Shown here one piece after another: positions 23,351 to 33,900 of a stretch of 64,000 nucleotides of DNA (its first letter is position 1; the number at the start of each line of letters is the position of its first letter). Source of the DNA: Undaria pinnatifida (lineage: Eukaryota > Sar > Phaeophyceae > Laminariales > Alariaceae). The stretch is from contig JABAKD010000022.1 of assembly GCA_012845835.1 (NCBI GenBank), forward strand, positions 8,063,625 to 8,127,624, in the 5' to 3' direction. Made by a program: the position numbers and the translations under genes. The notes under the pieces are model-generated. The model searched no databases. It was not told where the DNA came from and was given only the letters and a program-made list of their open reading frames with translations.

Positions 23351-23911
23351 AGTAAAATGTGATGATGAATCGCAACAAAACACTCAATAATGATGGATTG
23401 GCACTTTTATTGCCGGCGAGTTGTAGCGGCCGAAAATCGTTCATTTGTTGTGTTGACTACATACCTCGGCGGCTAAAGATATATATATATATATATATAT
23501 GTACATTTCAGGGTGTGAGGTTTGGTAGGGCTTCGCGAATCGCGAGAGCTCTGTCCGTACCAGTGGGAAAATGTTGTACTTTCTTTCCGTGGATGTTCTT
23601 AAACGGACTAACACCAAACAGTGACATAATCAGCTCCTTTTCTGGGATCATGTAAATGAATAAATAGGACCTACATTAATAGCGCAGCTCTTTTTTTATC
23701 TGCGACGAACCTGCAACAGGGGCCTGATGATGGTGCCCGTGTTGGGGACCTTCTGCATATGCACCTTGGAGATTATTGTGGCTCTTCGTTTATTTGTCAT
23801 CGATCGTCGGAGATAGTTATTTGCGGCCTCCACACTGCTATGCGTGTGTTTTTCACATCATAAGCCCTCGTTTCTACCCAGCGACACCCCGCACATGCGA
23901 TGCCCGTGCCG
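23351..23911. other. no gene recognised
   Basis: An AT dinucleotide run lies at 23,481-23,500. No exon-like sequence seen. Confidence 0.5.
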
Positions 23912-24145
23912 ATTTTTCAAAGGGTTTTCACGAGTCACTTCTCGAGGATCGTAACGGTTTCGGATCAGCCTGACCCGACCCGACCCGACCCGACCCGACC
24001 CGACCCGTGAGTTTTTAAAAAATGCCTGACCCGACCCGTGAATTTTCGAGCACCTCTTGATCCGACCGGAATCAACCAGCGATAATTAGAAATCTTCCTG
24101 ACCCGACCCACTCGTCGGGTCATGAACCGTGAGAAGCCCTGCATT
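23912..24145 (+). mobile_element. GACCC TIR element, copy C, partly expanded
   Basis: Starts near AAAGGGTTTTCACGAGTCAC and ends GTCATGAACCGTGAGAAGCC. About eight GACCC units sit where the short copy has two and the long copies have more than 150. ATTTTTC occurs just outside both ends (23,910 and 24,145), consistent with a target-site duplication. Confidence 0.75.
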
Positions 24146-24179
24146 TTTCATCCTGGAGAGGTAAAATCTCTTCGAGCCG

Positions 24180-24480
24180 GCGTCCCCGGTGGCCTAGTAG
24201 TAAATATCGTGTGAGGAAACTACTGCGTAAGGTCGATTTCGCGAGTTGGAGTCCCCGCCTCCGAGGCCGAAGAGACTTTTTCTTGTGAAAACATTAGCTC
24301 ACGAACAGCACGAGCGCGCGTGAGTTGGCAACATTGGGTTATCATCGACGAGCAGTAGGATGCTCAGCCCTCTGCACAAATCTTCATGGAGGCATGCGTG
24401 CAGGGGCGGGGAGACTAGACGACACCAACCTGTTACCACACGCACACGGTTTGTCCAGAAAATATAGAAGGCAAAAAGAA
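24180..24480 (+). mobile_element. tRNA-headed SINE S1, diverged
   Basis: Head GCGTCCCCGGTGGCCTAGTA with B-box-like GAGTTGGAGTCCCCG, CTTTTTCTTGTG, GTGAGTTGGCAACATTGG and TTTGTCCAGAA in family order. The body carries an unrelated 60-70 bp change near 24,380. Confidence 0.65.
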
Positions 24481-24644
24481 GGCACAAAAAAAAAGGCAAT
24501 GGCCTCAAACACCACACAGTAGATTGTTACAAGAACAAAAAAACTATATTGCCACAAACACGACACGGTTAATTCTTTGAAATGAGGAGAACGAAGTGAC
24601 GAGAGGCGGTCAGTCGAACAATCCGCCGCGATATTTACTATTTA

Positions 24645-25790
24645 CACCAGAGCTTTCACGGGGCATGGCGGCGGCCTGCTCCGACCCGCTGGTCGGGTCA
24701 AGAAGGTTTGCCAAAATTCTCGAGTCGAGTCGGGGCGGAAGGTATTTCGTACTCTCATAGGTCGGGTTGGGTCGGGTCGAGTCGGGTCGAGTCGGATCGA
24801 GTCGGGTCGGTCGGGTCGGGTCGGGTCGGGTCGGGTCGGGTCGGGTCGGGTCGGGTCGGGTCGGGTCGGGTCGGGTCGGGTCGGGTCGGGTCGGGTCGGG
24901 TCGGGTCGGGTCGGGTCGGGTCGGGTCGGGTCGGGTCGGGTCGGGTCGGGTCGGGTCGGGTCGAGTCGGGTCGGGTCGGGTCGGGTCGGGTCGGGTCGGG
25001 TCGGGTCGGGTCGGGTCGGGTCGGGTCGGGTCCGGTCGGGTCGGGTCGGGTCGGGTCGGGTCGGGTCGGGTCGGGTCGGGTCGGGTCCGGTCGGGTCGGG
25101 TCGGGTTGGGTCGGGTCGGGTCGGGTCGGGTCGGGTCGGGTCGGGTCGGGTCGGGTCGGGTCGGGTCGGGTCGGGTCGGGTCGGGTCGGGTCGGGTCGGG
25201 TCGGGTCGGGTCGGGTCGGGTCGGGTCGGGTCGGGTCGGGTCGGGTCGGGTCGGGTCGGGTCGGGTCGGGTCGGGTCGGGTCGGGTCGGGTCGGGTCGGG
25301 TCGGGTCGGGTCGGGTCGGGTCGGGTCGGGTCGGGTCGGGTCGGGTCGGGTCGGGTCGGGTCGGGTCGGGTCGGGTCGGGTCGGGTCGGGTCGGGTCGGG
25401 TCGGGTCGGGTCGGGTCGGGTCGGGTCGGGTCGGGTCGGGTCGGGTCGGGTCGGGTCGGGTCGGGTCGGGTCGGGTCGGGTCGCGTCGGGTCGGGTCGGG
25501 TCGGGTCGGGTCGGGTCGGGTCGGGTCGGGTCGGGTCGGGTCGGGTCGGGTCGGGTCGGGTCGGGTCGGGTCGGTCGGGTCGGGTCGGGTCGGGTCGGGT
25601 CGGGTCGGGTCGGGTCGGGTCGGGTCGGGTCGGGTCGGGTCGGGTCGGGTCGGGTCGGGTCGGGTCGGGTCGGGTCGGGTCGGGTCGGGTCGGGTCGGGT
25701 TGAACGGGGAGGTTATCAAATCTCACGGGTCGGGGACCCTGACCCGATTTGACCCGCGAGAAGTGATCCGACCCCATAAAAGCCCTTCTT
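24645..25790 (-). mobile_element. GACCC TIR element, copy D, most expanded
   Basis: Ends CCAGAGCTTTCACGGGGCAT and ATAAAAGCCCTTCTT are inverted versions of the family terminus. TATTTAC flanks both ends (24,635-24,643 and 25,788-25,796), a likely 7-bp target duplication. The modules inside the right end (CCGACCCGTGAGATTT on the minus strand) match copy F. Confidence 0.8.
24758..25701 (+). repeat. GGTCG pentamer satellite, about 188 units
   Basis: Nearly pure GGGTC repeats with scattered single-unit changes and two one-unit frame slips (near 24,810 and 25,572). Same repeat as 15,690-16,482 in the opposite orientation. Open frames across it are artefacts of a stop-free pentamer. Confidence 0.98.
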
Positions 25791-25822
25791 ATTTACCACA
25801 TAAATTCGAAAGAGGAAAGGGG

Positions 25823-25948
25823 ACGAGGGAGGGAGGAGGGACGGAGGAGGGAGGGAGGGAGGGAGGGAGGGAGGGTGGGAGGGAGGAGGAGAGGGAGGGG
25901 GGGAGGGAGAGAGGGAGGGAGGGAGGGAGAGAGGGAGGAGGGAGGGAT
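25823..25948 (+). repeat. GGGA-rich microsatellite
   Basis: Irregular GGGA/GGAGG runs of about 125 bp. It begins a short distance after the copy D element. Confidence 0.95.
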
Positions 25949-26029
25949 TTTATGGGAGGGTGGTGATATATAGCGCTGTTTGTACCGAGCACGCTGACTA
26001 GGTGGCATGCTCTGGGCGTGCTTAGGGTT

Positions 26030-26455
26030 CCTGTAATCCTGGAGCTCATCTTCCAATCTCGTTTGATATTTTTTTTTTGCTCGCCATCCGATAACGTGCA
26101 GCACGAATGATTGGTTTAACGTCGATCACTCAAAAACATTCCCAACAAGGAGAAGAAAGTCAAGGGAAACCACCTACTCTGCGACGAGGTGCCGCGTTGA
26201 TTGCTAGACCCGAACCAGCGTGGAGTAGTAAACCCTGGGAAGGAGTCTCTGGTTGGTCGCAGCAGCAGAGAGAGGCCTCATTGATCCCAATATATATATA
26301 CAGGCACACACAATAATAGTATACCAGGTGCAAATTAAGCTACATCGCGATGTTCCAACATAATCTTGGAGCTTATCTTCTGCAGGCTCGCTTGGTATTC
26401 GACAATGCGCAGCATGAGCTTCAACGTCGATCAATCAAACCATTCCCTCCCAAAA
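26030..26455 (+). repeat. direct repeat pair about 325 bp apart
   Basis: Near 26,038 and 26,363 the order is TGGAGCTCATCTTC or TTGGAGCTTATCTTC, then CTCG, GCAGCA and AACGTCGATCA. The unit is about 95 bp. Confidence 0.75.
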
Positions 26456-26559
26456 ATGGCTAAAAAAAAATCGGGGAAACCCTGGAAAAGACGACTGGCC
26501 GCTCTGTGCTTGGTAGCTCGTAGAACTTGTAATACTCGTCGGTGAACCTGTTGAGTAGC

Positions 26560-27075
26560 GATTGTTAAGGTATTAGTGGGGTATTGGTCCGTTTGACCGC
26601 TTGCGAAAGGTTAACCAATAGCTTACCCAAACTAAGCCTTATAACACTCTTCCTCCCTGAAACGGCGGGATAGCAGGTCGGCCGGATATACGGGCGGACG
26701 TATCAATATCCAAGCGGTTTTATTTCCTGGGGGGATACCGGGGAGGCTATTTTTCAAGTTCGACATGGAAAAAAGTCTGAAAAAGTTTATTATTGTGGTT
26801 GGTGGGATTCGAACCCACGACCCAAAAACCCATGATCTGTCGACGACGCCTTTTGTTAAGGAATTAGAGGGTATTAGTCCGTTTGACCACTTGCAAAAGG
26901 TTAACCAAAAGCTTACCCAAACTATGAACACTCTCCCTCCCTGAAACGGCGGGGTAGCAGTCGGGTGTTGCCGACGACGCCATTTGTTAAGAAATAAGTG
27001 GGGTATTCATCCGTTTGACCGCTTGCAAAATATTAACCAATAGCAAACCCAAACTAAGCCTTGTAACACGATCAC
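26560..27075. repeat. threefold repeat with Leu-like tRNA-derived sequence
   Basis: GTCCGTTTGACC and TTAACCAAT/AAGC blocks recur at about 26,565, 26,845 and 26,975. Between units 1 and 2 the minus strand reads GTGGGTTCGAATCCCAC, a perfect T-arm, with GCAAGTGGTCAAACGG (a Leu-type D-arm) upstream. The distance between them is longer than in a normal tRNA, so I call it tRNA-derived rather than a tRNA gene. Confidence 0.6.
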
Positions 27076-28020
27076 GCCATCGGGATAAGGTGGCGAGACC
27101 GGGCTTGTCTCGCGGGTACGCGGGTGGGGCTTGCTGCTTGCCGATTTTAGCTTGAGGCTGTAGCTCAAGCGAAGTAAAAAACGCGCACTGGATGGCTATG
27201 GGGAATTGAAGTGTCATACACTCGTGGTACCGTGTTAGTGCGGTGATATTTAGTTCGGGCCCCCAGTTTAGTGCGGTGAAAATTGCTTGTCATGACCTCT
27301 TTATACATAGTACGGGTACGGACTTCGGTACCGGGTGCCACTTTCATGCGGGCATTGTCGTTTGGCAAGGTGCCGCACAAATGAGGGACCACGACTACTG
27401 TAGCAGCGGATGCTAGGCTACTTGTTTACGCCTGTTCGTCAAAAACGGTTGGGCGTGTTGCAAATAAATTACTTCCGCTGGGTGCGCGCGTTGACTACTG
27501 CAACAGTACAGCCGGAAAATGCGCCCTGTGACGGTCTCAGTTTTCAATGGAACTCCATATAGAAAGCCTTTGCTGAATTTTTCTCTACCGCAATAATTTC
27601 CAGTTCTGCAACGCGGCCCTGAGGTGGTTTATCATTCGTAAGAAGCACGTCGGGATTCCGGCCTTTCTTCAAAAGTATTTCATTTGTATCTTCCCCAAAC
27701 ACAAAAAAAAATAATTACGTCTATCTTTCCAATCAGCAACTTTTATCAGCGAGCGCCGAAAACGACAACCTGTTTTTGGCGTGGAGCAACAATACAACCT
27801 GCATGCGTACGCAAGGCTGTGAGGTGTATCTAACCTGTCGGTGTGATTGTTGTACCGCGCCCTCTCGCTCCAAACAACGTCGCTCCTTTTTCATCTTATG
27901 CCCAAGAGGGCAAAAGCTAGTCCCTCGTGGTTATTTGCGTCTTTCATCCGTAGAGTCACAATTACTTACTGTGGCCTCAATGCGCTCGGCGCGAGATACA
28001 TCGCACATGTGTATGTATAT
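27076..28020. other. no gene recognised
   Basis: No protein similarity, splice-bounded frame or strong repeat seen in this stretch. Confidence 0.5.
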
Positions 28021-28318
28021 AGCAGCGTCCCCGGTGGTCCAATAGTCAGCCGGGTAGCTGTTGAGGTCGAGGTCGTAGGTTCGCATCTCAACAAGGGCCT
28101 CTTTCTTACAAATCGACAGGCCGAAAGCGCGAGAGCGCGAAATCCGATGTAATTCCACGAGCACGAAAAGGCTGAACATGCTGAACCCTAAGCGCAATAA
28201 AAATGAAGGCAAGTATACCGGGGGGACAAGGGAAGACACCTGTGACCACGGCTTGTCCAGGAGGTCGTTGAGGGTAAACAAAACCTTACGAGTTGAGCTG
28301 GAGAGTAAAAGTGACGGC
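28021..28318 (+). mobile_element. tRNA-headed SINE S1, full length
   Basis: Head GCGTCCCCGGTGGTCCAATA with a B-box-like GTAGGTTCGCATCTC about 45 bp on, then a CTCTTTCTTAC block, GAACCCTAAGCGC, TGTGACCACGGCTTGTCCAG and GAGTTGAGCTGGAGAGTAAA. The body reads in the same order as copies at 23,050, 51,228 and 52,005. Confidence 0.85.
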
Positions 28319-29170
28319 TAAAAAAATATACCCTGGTACCTGGTAGGAACTAGGCATGACTGTAAGCGAGATGCAAACGACTCGCGTGAGCGTGTGCTTC
28401 AGAAAGAAGAAGATGGCAACCTGGTGACTCAAGACAATCAGTGCGTTCATTGGTTGTAGAATACGGCCCGCTCGACCAATGCACACAGGCGACTGAGCGA
28501 TCTACGAGGTAGTGAACAGTGATATACAACCAACAGCATAGATACTTCCGGAGCTCGTAGGACCAAATCTTGTCTAGCATTGATCTCCAGGGGCGTCCCC
28601 TGGCCACGGACGAAGATGTAGGAAAGAGCATACAATCGCAACCACTGATAACATTCCCTAGCGCCGCAAGCTGGAAAACAGTAAAATATATTGAGCTGGC
28701 GAGATTTGAACTCCACCAGCACATCCTTGGTTAGATATTGTTGCTCATCTGCCGTGAGGCTATGAGCACCAGACTCTACTCACTGCGACGTCACACATCA
28801 GGGTAGCTGCTATGTGCACTAGCTACAAATCATCATGCCACCGGGAAGCTACTATAGATGGCCAGACTACTGCTGTTATCGTAGGTGACATCTTCAATAC
28901 AAGCCCATTCACACATTACTCGACACTTTGGTAGGAGGCAATCAGCTATACACGTACTACATCGAGGTTTCCCAAACAATACGCCAACATCTACAACAAA
29001 CGCCGTACATTTTCGCCTGGTACTCTTTCCGGGCGCTTAATCCCTACATAACATCACCCGGACAAACTGCCTGAAACAAGTGTGGGACAATTGTTGCAGC
29101 AGCGTCAAGGCTCGGTGAGTCGGCAGAATTTCAATAGTAATAACAAATCGGCAGGTGCCGCGAGTCAAAC
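28319..29170. other. no gene recognised
   Basis: No exon or repeat could be supported. Confidence 0.5.
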
Positions 29171-29173
29171 CAT

Positions 29174-29249
29174 CCGACTTTAGTTGCCAAGTCGGCTGGT
29201 GAAACCAGCTGCAGCTGATGGCCAGCCGACTTGCCAAGTTAAAGTCAGG
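29174..29249. repeat. imperfect inverted repeat, about 26-bp arms
   Basis: CCGACTTTAGTTGCCAAGTC continuing to GGCTGG, and its inverse CCAGCCGACTTGCCAAGTTA, enclose about 22 bp that include CAGCTGCAGCTG. It may be a small foldback element. Confidence 0.8.
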
Positions 29250-29571
29250 CGAGAGCGAAGCGAGACAACTTTTTCCTCCCCCGGCCGCCGAGGGGAGCCC
29301 GCCCCAAACCCAAAAATGCGTCCCGCATTAAAGAGTCCGTCCTACAATTGTGGAAACCCAACAAGTCAGAGAGTCGGCTCTTACTTGGAAACGACTAACT
29401 GTAAGTCTGACCAGCAACTACTTAGCGACTCAAGTCATGCCGCTTCACAGCTCTAGCTAACACTGTTTCTCCCGTGAGCGACGCGCTCCAGCACCAGCCC
29501 CAACAACACCGTAGTGAGCTGGCCATTTTTTCCCCGCGGTAGTCTCTCCTCCCGTCCCTCCGGCGCGTCCG

Positions 29572-29831
29572 GTGGTTTCATATTCGCGACTGCTACCGCC
29601 ACCCACTCTTCCCCAACCCTTGCTCGCCGTTGGCTCGACGATTACCCCTCGTCGCAGGCCGCTTCCTGCCGGCGTTTCCCACCGGTCGGTGAGGCGATCA
29701 TCCAGCGTTGCGTCTGATCGCCCGCCCTCTACCCCTGTTATCGAAGTCCATGACCTGTTGTCTTCTATCCCCTTTACACCCCACGCGTGCTCTCCGCCTG
29801 AACAAGACGCGCGGATAATACGAGCTAAGGT
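29572..29831 (+). other. possible exon, unassigned
   Basis: An open frame ends with DARIIRAK followed by the good donor AAG|GTTAGT at 29,832. Composition (Pro/Ser-rich, VIEVHDLLSSIPF) is protein-like, but there is no family match and the acceptor is unclear. An overlapping minus-strand frame (29,457-29,927) is equally open, so the strand is uncertain. Confidence 0.2.
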
Positions 29832-29859
29832 TAGTTTTTCTAGTATGCAGTAATGGACA

Positions 29860-30120
29860 AGTGCTACCATAGCGGTAGCACTCCTTGAGGATTTTTTTTT
29901 TCTGGATGACAAGGCTTCTTGACCCAAAATCGTGGATAAGTCAATTCTTGTTTATTAAAAACGGTTGTTTCGGCATACCTGGGCCAAGGGTTTTTTGTTC
30001 ATCAGATTTGAAATTTTCAGTTTGCTCAAAAATCAGATTTTGGGGGTAGGGGTATAAACCCCTCATGAAGTGAGGAGCTCCACATAAACGAAATTGTGCA
30101 TACATCTCTACCGTAGCACA
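29860..30120 (-). repeat. R2 dispersed repeat copy, minus strand
   Basis: In reverse it reads the CTACGGTAGAG start, GTGGAGCTCCTCA, AAAATCTGATTTTTGAG, CGATTTTGGGTCAAG and ends AGTGCTACCGCTATGGTAGC. Both ends carry the CTAC-CGGTAG-like motif, so this copy shows the likely element limits. Confidence 0.65.
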
Positions 30121-30301
30121 AGCGATCGGTCCCTCTAGAGTGCGGGTTGAGCAGTGCCGGTTGCCCGCTATAGTGCCTGTGAACTCGTTTGGCACAGATA
30201 GGAACGACCAGTAGTGGCAGTATGCGGAGTAGTGCCGGTTGCCGCTACTGTGCCGGGATTTCCGGCTGCCACATACCAGTAGGCGCTATAGAGGGGTCAA
30301 T

Positions 30302-30560
30302 ACTGCCGACCGGTCGCCATGGTGGTCTAGTGGTTACCCTCGAATGCTGCTAGAGTTGGTTCTGGAGTTCGGATCGCACGAGGGTCGGACTTTTGAGGCT
30401 ACTGTTTGCTTGCAACAATAAAAATAAAACCAAAGGAATCAACTGCTGAGAGCGCCTAGCAGCGTGGGTTGGCGCAATTCGATGCGAGTTAACGAGATAA
30501 GAAAGGGCTGAAGTCTTCTCGCGACAAAAATGAAGGCACGTACCGTAGTGGGGAGGGGGG
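30302..30560 (+). mobile_element. tRNA-headed SINE S2
   Basis: Same type of head as S1 (CGCCATGGTGGTCTAGTGG, then GGAGTTCGGATCGC) but a different body, CTTCTCGCGACAAAAATGAAG, GTGGGGAGG and a GGATCTGAGTTACG end. The body recurs without a head at 60,735-60,965. Confidence 0.7.
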
Positions 30561-30856
30561 CCAAGAGCCTGCTTATGGTGACGCTGGATCTGAGTTACGC
30601 TATCTGAGTTACGTCTAAGGAGGAAGAAAGAGAAAGAAAAAGTGCGAACATAATACGTGGTAGATGGGATGGGCAAAAAAACGAAACAAAACAAAAACGC
30701 ACATCGTGCCAAAAAACGGGGATCTCTTTCGAGATGGATTGTTTTACGACCATTAACCGGTAGCTACCGACGCAGACAACTTGACAGTTACTAACGTCCT
30801 GCTTGCGTGAGTTCCTATGGTCAGCTATACCGTCTTTTCGTCTGGTGTGTGAGGTA

Positions 30857-30967
30857 TCATGAGGTCTTTGACTCACGTTGGCATGGCGCCTGCTGGCCAG
30901 AGTGGTGTCGAAGTACCTGCTCGAAAAATCTCTCGAACGTTTCCATGTCTCCCGGTTTCCTGGCACA
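30857..30967 (-). CDS. RABL3: RABL3 exon 4, terminal
   Basis: Acceptor GACATCAG. 36 codons and a TGA. FERFFEQVLR aligns with the RFFDKVIEKR helix near the end of animal RABL3, and the preceding VSVCA across the junction with NLDCT. Confidence 0.75.
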   Translation of the reverse strand, partial: CARKPGDMETFERFFEQVLRHHSGQQAPCQRESKTS

Positions 30968-33900
30968 CTGATGTCGCGTCAATACCAAAGTGAAAACATA
31001 GAAAGAGAAAACATTAGATACGCTTATTCAATAAATGCGGCGAAACCTGAAGCTCTGAAGCCCAAATTCGGTGCAGCCTAAACCAAATGCGGTGCAACCT
31101 CAGCAAAATCCGGTGCAATCTGGATCAGCTAGCTCTAACACATGTAAAAAACACGTTGAACCGTTTAACCTCTCGACCGGTGCTAAGTCTCCCGGTTTCG
31201 TCGCGCACCTATGTCGCGGTACTTCGGGTACTTCGGGATTCATTCAAGGCCAACGTAAACACGAAAAGTACAACCTGTTAGATACGTTACACAAATAAAT
31301 GCGGCGCAATCTGAAAAAATGATTGAGTGCGACCTGAGCCAAGTGCAGTGCAACCTGAGCCAAACGAGGTGCAGCCCGTGCTAAATGCGGTGCAACCTGA
31401 GCCAAATGCGCTGCAACCTGAGCAAAAGGCGGTTCAGCATGAGCCAAATGCGGTGCAACCTGAATCAATTAACTTGAACACATGTAGAGGCTCTGTTAAA
31501 GCGAAACATCCGACATATTAATGGTCGGTCGCGCGTACGTATACAGCACAGCGAATTTTGTCCACGAGAAACGGAGTATGTACGGCACCCATATTTCGGT
31601 CTTGTCTGTAGGGTTGCCGCACACACTCTTTTCTCTTAGTCGCGCTCAAAGCAAATAAAATCACAAACACAAATACAATAGCTCAAACGTAAACAGGACA
31701 GCACATACGCAACAAAAAACAAGCACAAACGCAAAAAAAAAAAACAAGCATTTGGTCGAGGCTTAGAGCTACGTACTGTACGCGCGACGCGACCATGGAG
31801 CATCGCAACCGCACGCCCCTGAGGCAGAGAATCGATGGCTGGTGTGGCTACGAGGCAAGCAAGCGAAAGGCACGAGCGGCGGCGCGCACCCGTCACGCGC
31901 TGTCCCAAAAGCGGGTTGGAACATACAGCACACGCTGATGCCTGAGGCTATGCTCATCGTTGTTCGCCGTACCGCAACACGCGGCCGGGTAATCAGTACC
32001 AGGTAGCATTAAGAGCGTGAGTTAGCAACACTCGATGAAAAATCGACGAGCAGTGGGATTGCTGAACCCTATGCGCGATAAAAATTGAAGGAAAGAACCG
32101 GGGGGAAGAAGGGACGACACCTGTGACCACGGCTTGTCCAGAAGCTGGAAAGTAGATGTGTGTGAACGAAAAAAAAAAAAAAATTGAGGCTCTTAGGAGA
32201 TATGATAGGCGACAAGGCACGATAGAAGAGGCACTTTTTGGCATTTTTTTTTTCGAAGGACGGAACTCCTTAACCCCTTCACAACTGGAACCCCTTTTTG
32301 GGGACAACTTTACTTGAAGTTAGTATGATTAGGGATTTGGGGCTCTAAAGGGGGTAACCCAAAATCGTCGGAAATCAAGCCATTCATTCTTGACCAGAAA
32401 AAAAAAATGAGAGAAAAAAAAGCTTACAGTAAAGGGTTTTGGGTCATCGGGTGCGCACTCTTCGGTTTACTCCAAAAAAAGAGTTCGGATGGGTGAGGTA
32501 TAGGGCTCCAGAAAGTGAGGGGCCTCAGAAAAAAATGCGTCGATATCAGTATCTGGGAAGGAGGCGTTTCTTTAACGAGACCTCTGGTTTGGAAACCAGC
32601 TCCCGGCCGTGTCTCCTGAAACACGTTGCCCGTTGCCACCCCGACGTCATCGCTCGATAGTCCTTTGCGAACAAGAAAGCACGGAAATATAAGTAGCATC
32701 CTTCCTCGTGTCGAGCATACACGAATGTTCGTTAAAGAAAAATCGCTGTTTTTTCTTCAGGGGGGGTTATGGTAGAATCAGTCGAAGGATATGATGATGA
32801 TGATGATGATGGCATTTTCACATGACTAACAGCTCATTTCCCTGAAATTTAGCCCCGTGGTCACACAAAAAGGCTGAGAAAACGTCCAGACGACAGAAGC
32901 GCAAGTACAAAGTAAAATACGTGCACCGAAGTACCAATACCACAAAAAGGGAACGGCACTACGGCTTGCGGTATACGATCCCGTATCCTTTGGCAAAACC
33001 AACTGATACCAGGAAACTGTCCATGTTATAATATGTACGTGTGCTTGTAAAAGGAAGAAAGCGTGGACAAAGGCAAAAACGGAAAAAAAAAAAAGCAAAG
33101 GTACAAAAAAAACTAAATTCCCATACTTCGGAGAGGAAAAGCACTCGCCCCCTCTCTTACCACCGAAACGTGACCGGCGCCAAGCTCAGACGCTAGCGTG
33201 CTCCCAGCGCCTCGCATGCTCTCCCCGACGTCCTCCTTGTTCCCTACAACCAAGGTAGGCACTCTGCCTGCTAAGGTCCTTCGCGACCCTCCTTCCAGAT
33301 CTGTCATAATAAGTGTATCGTCCCGCTGCTGTCCACGTCCATCGAAGGTGACGTCTCGTCCCCTACCCCCTGAAGTGCTGGCGTTTTGGACTCCGCTGCT
33401 GCTGCTGCTGCTGCTGCCTCCGCCGCCACCGAAAAAACTGCTGGATGTTTTTATTTCTCCATCGGAAATGAGGACTCCGGCGGACCCAAGCTCGGTCACC
33501 CACGTGCGCAGCTCTCCCACCGATCTGGACACGCCACGCGGGGGGCAGACGGGGAGAAAAACGAAGGAGATAACCTAGCATGATGCCCTCTATACACTTG
33601 TGAAAAAAGGGAAGCATTAAATATATACCAGGTACCACGTATATAATATACCTCAGCAAGGCCTGTTTTTGCTCTTGAAGAAGCGAGAACCCTGAGTTTG
33701 GGTGGGGGGCGGGGGGAAAAATGATGTAATTCAGCATATCCTCCTCGTATAGGAAAGAAGCGACGATTTTAGCGTTGGGAGAGAGTCACAGAGACACCCA
33801 TTCAACGCGTAGCGATGCGGGCGCACTACACTACCCAAATATTGATAACTATGCGCAAAGTTCCGTCAAAACTTACAGCCCTAACGATTCCAACTCAACG

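Larger units (their letters stand above)
30968..33160. other. RABL3 intron 3
   Basis: 2.2 kb. It carries a copy of the exon 4 edge, a 21-bp tandem repeat, a truncated SINE (32,007), a weak minus-strand R2-like segment (32,218-32,400) and two blocks duplicated from intron 1. Confidence 0.65.

Noticed and set aside
22662-23444. 260-codon minus-strand frame
   Set aside because: It runs through a short tandem repeat and a SINE on the opposite strand, and no domain is visible.
24610-25966. Similar long repeat frames over the GGTCG array
   Set aside because: Same reason. The frames on both strands are equally long, which real coding does not give.
31327-31521. QPEPNAV heptad frame as a repeat protein
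   Set aside because: The 21-bp repeat lies in an intron of a gene on the other strand, and the frame is short with no splice support.
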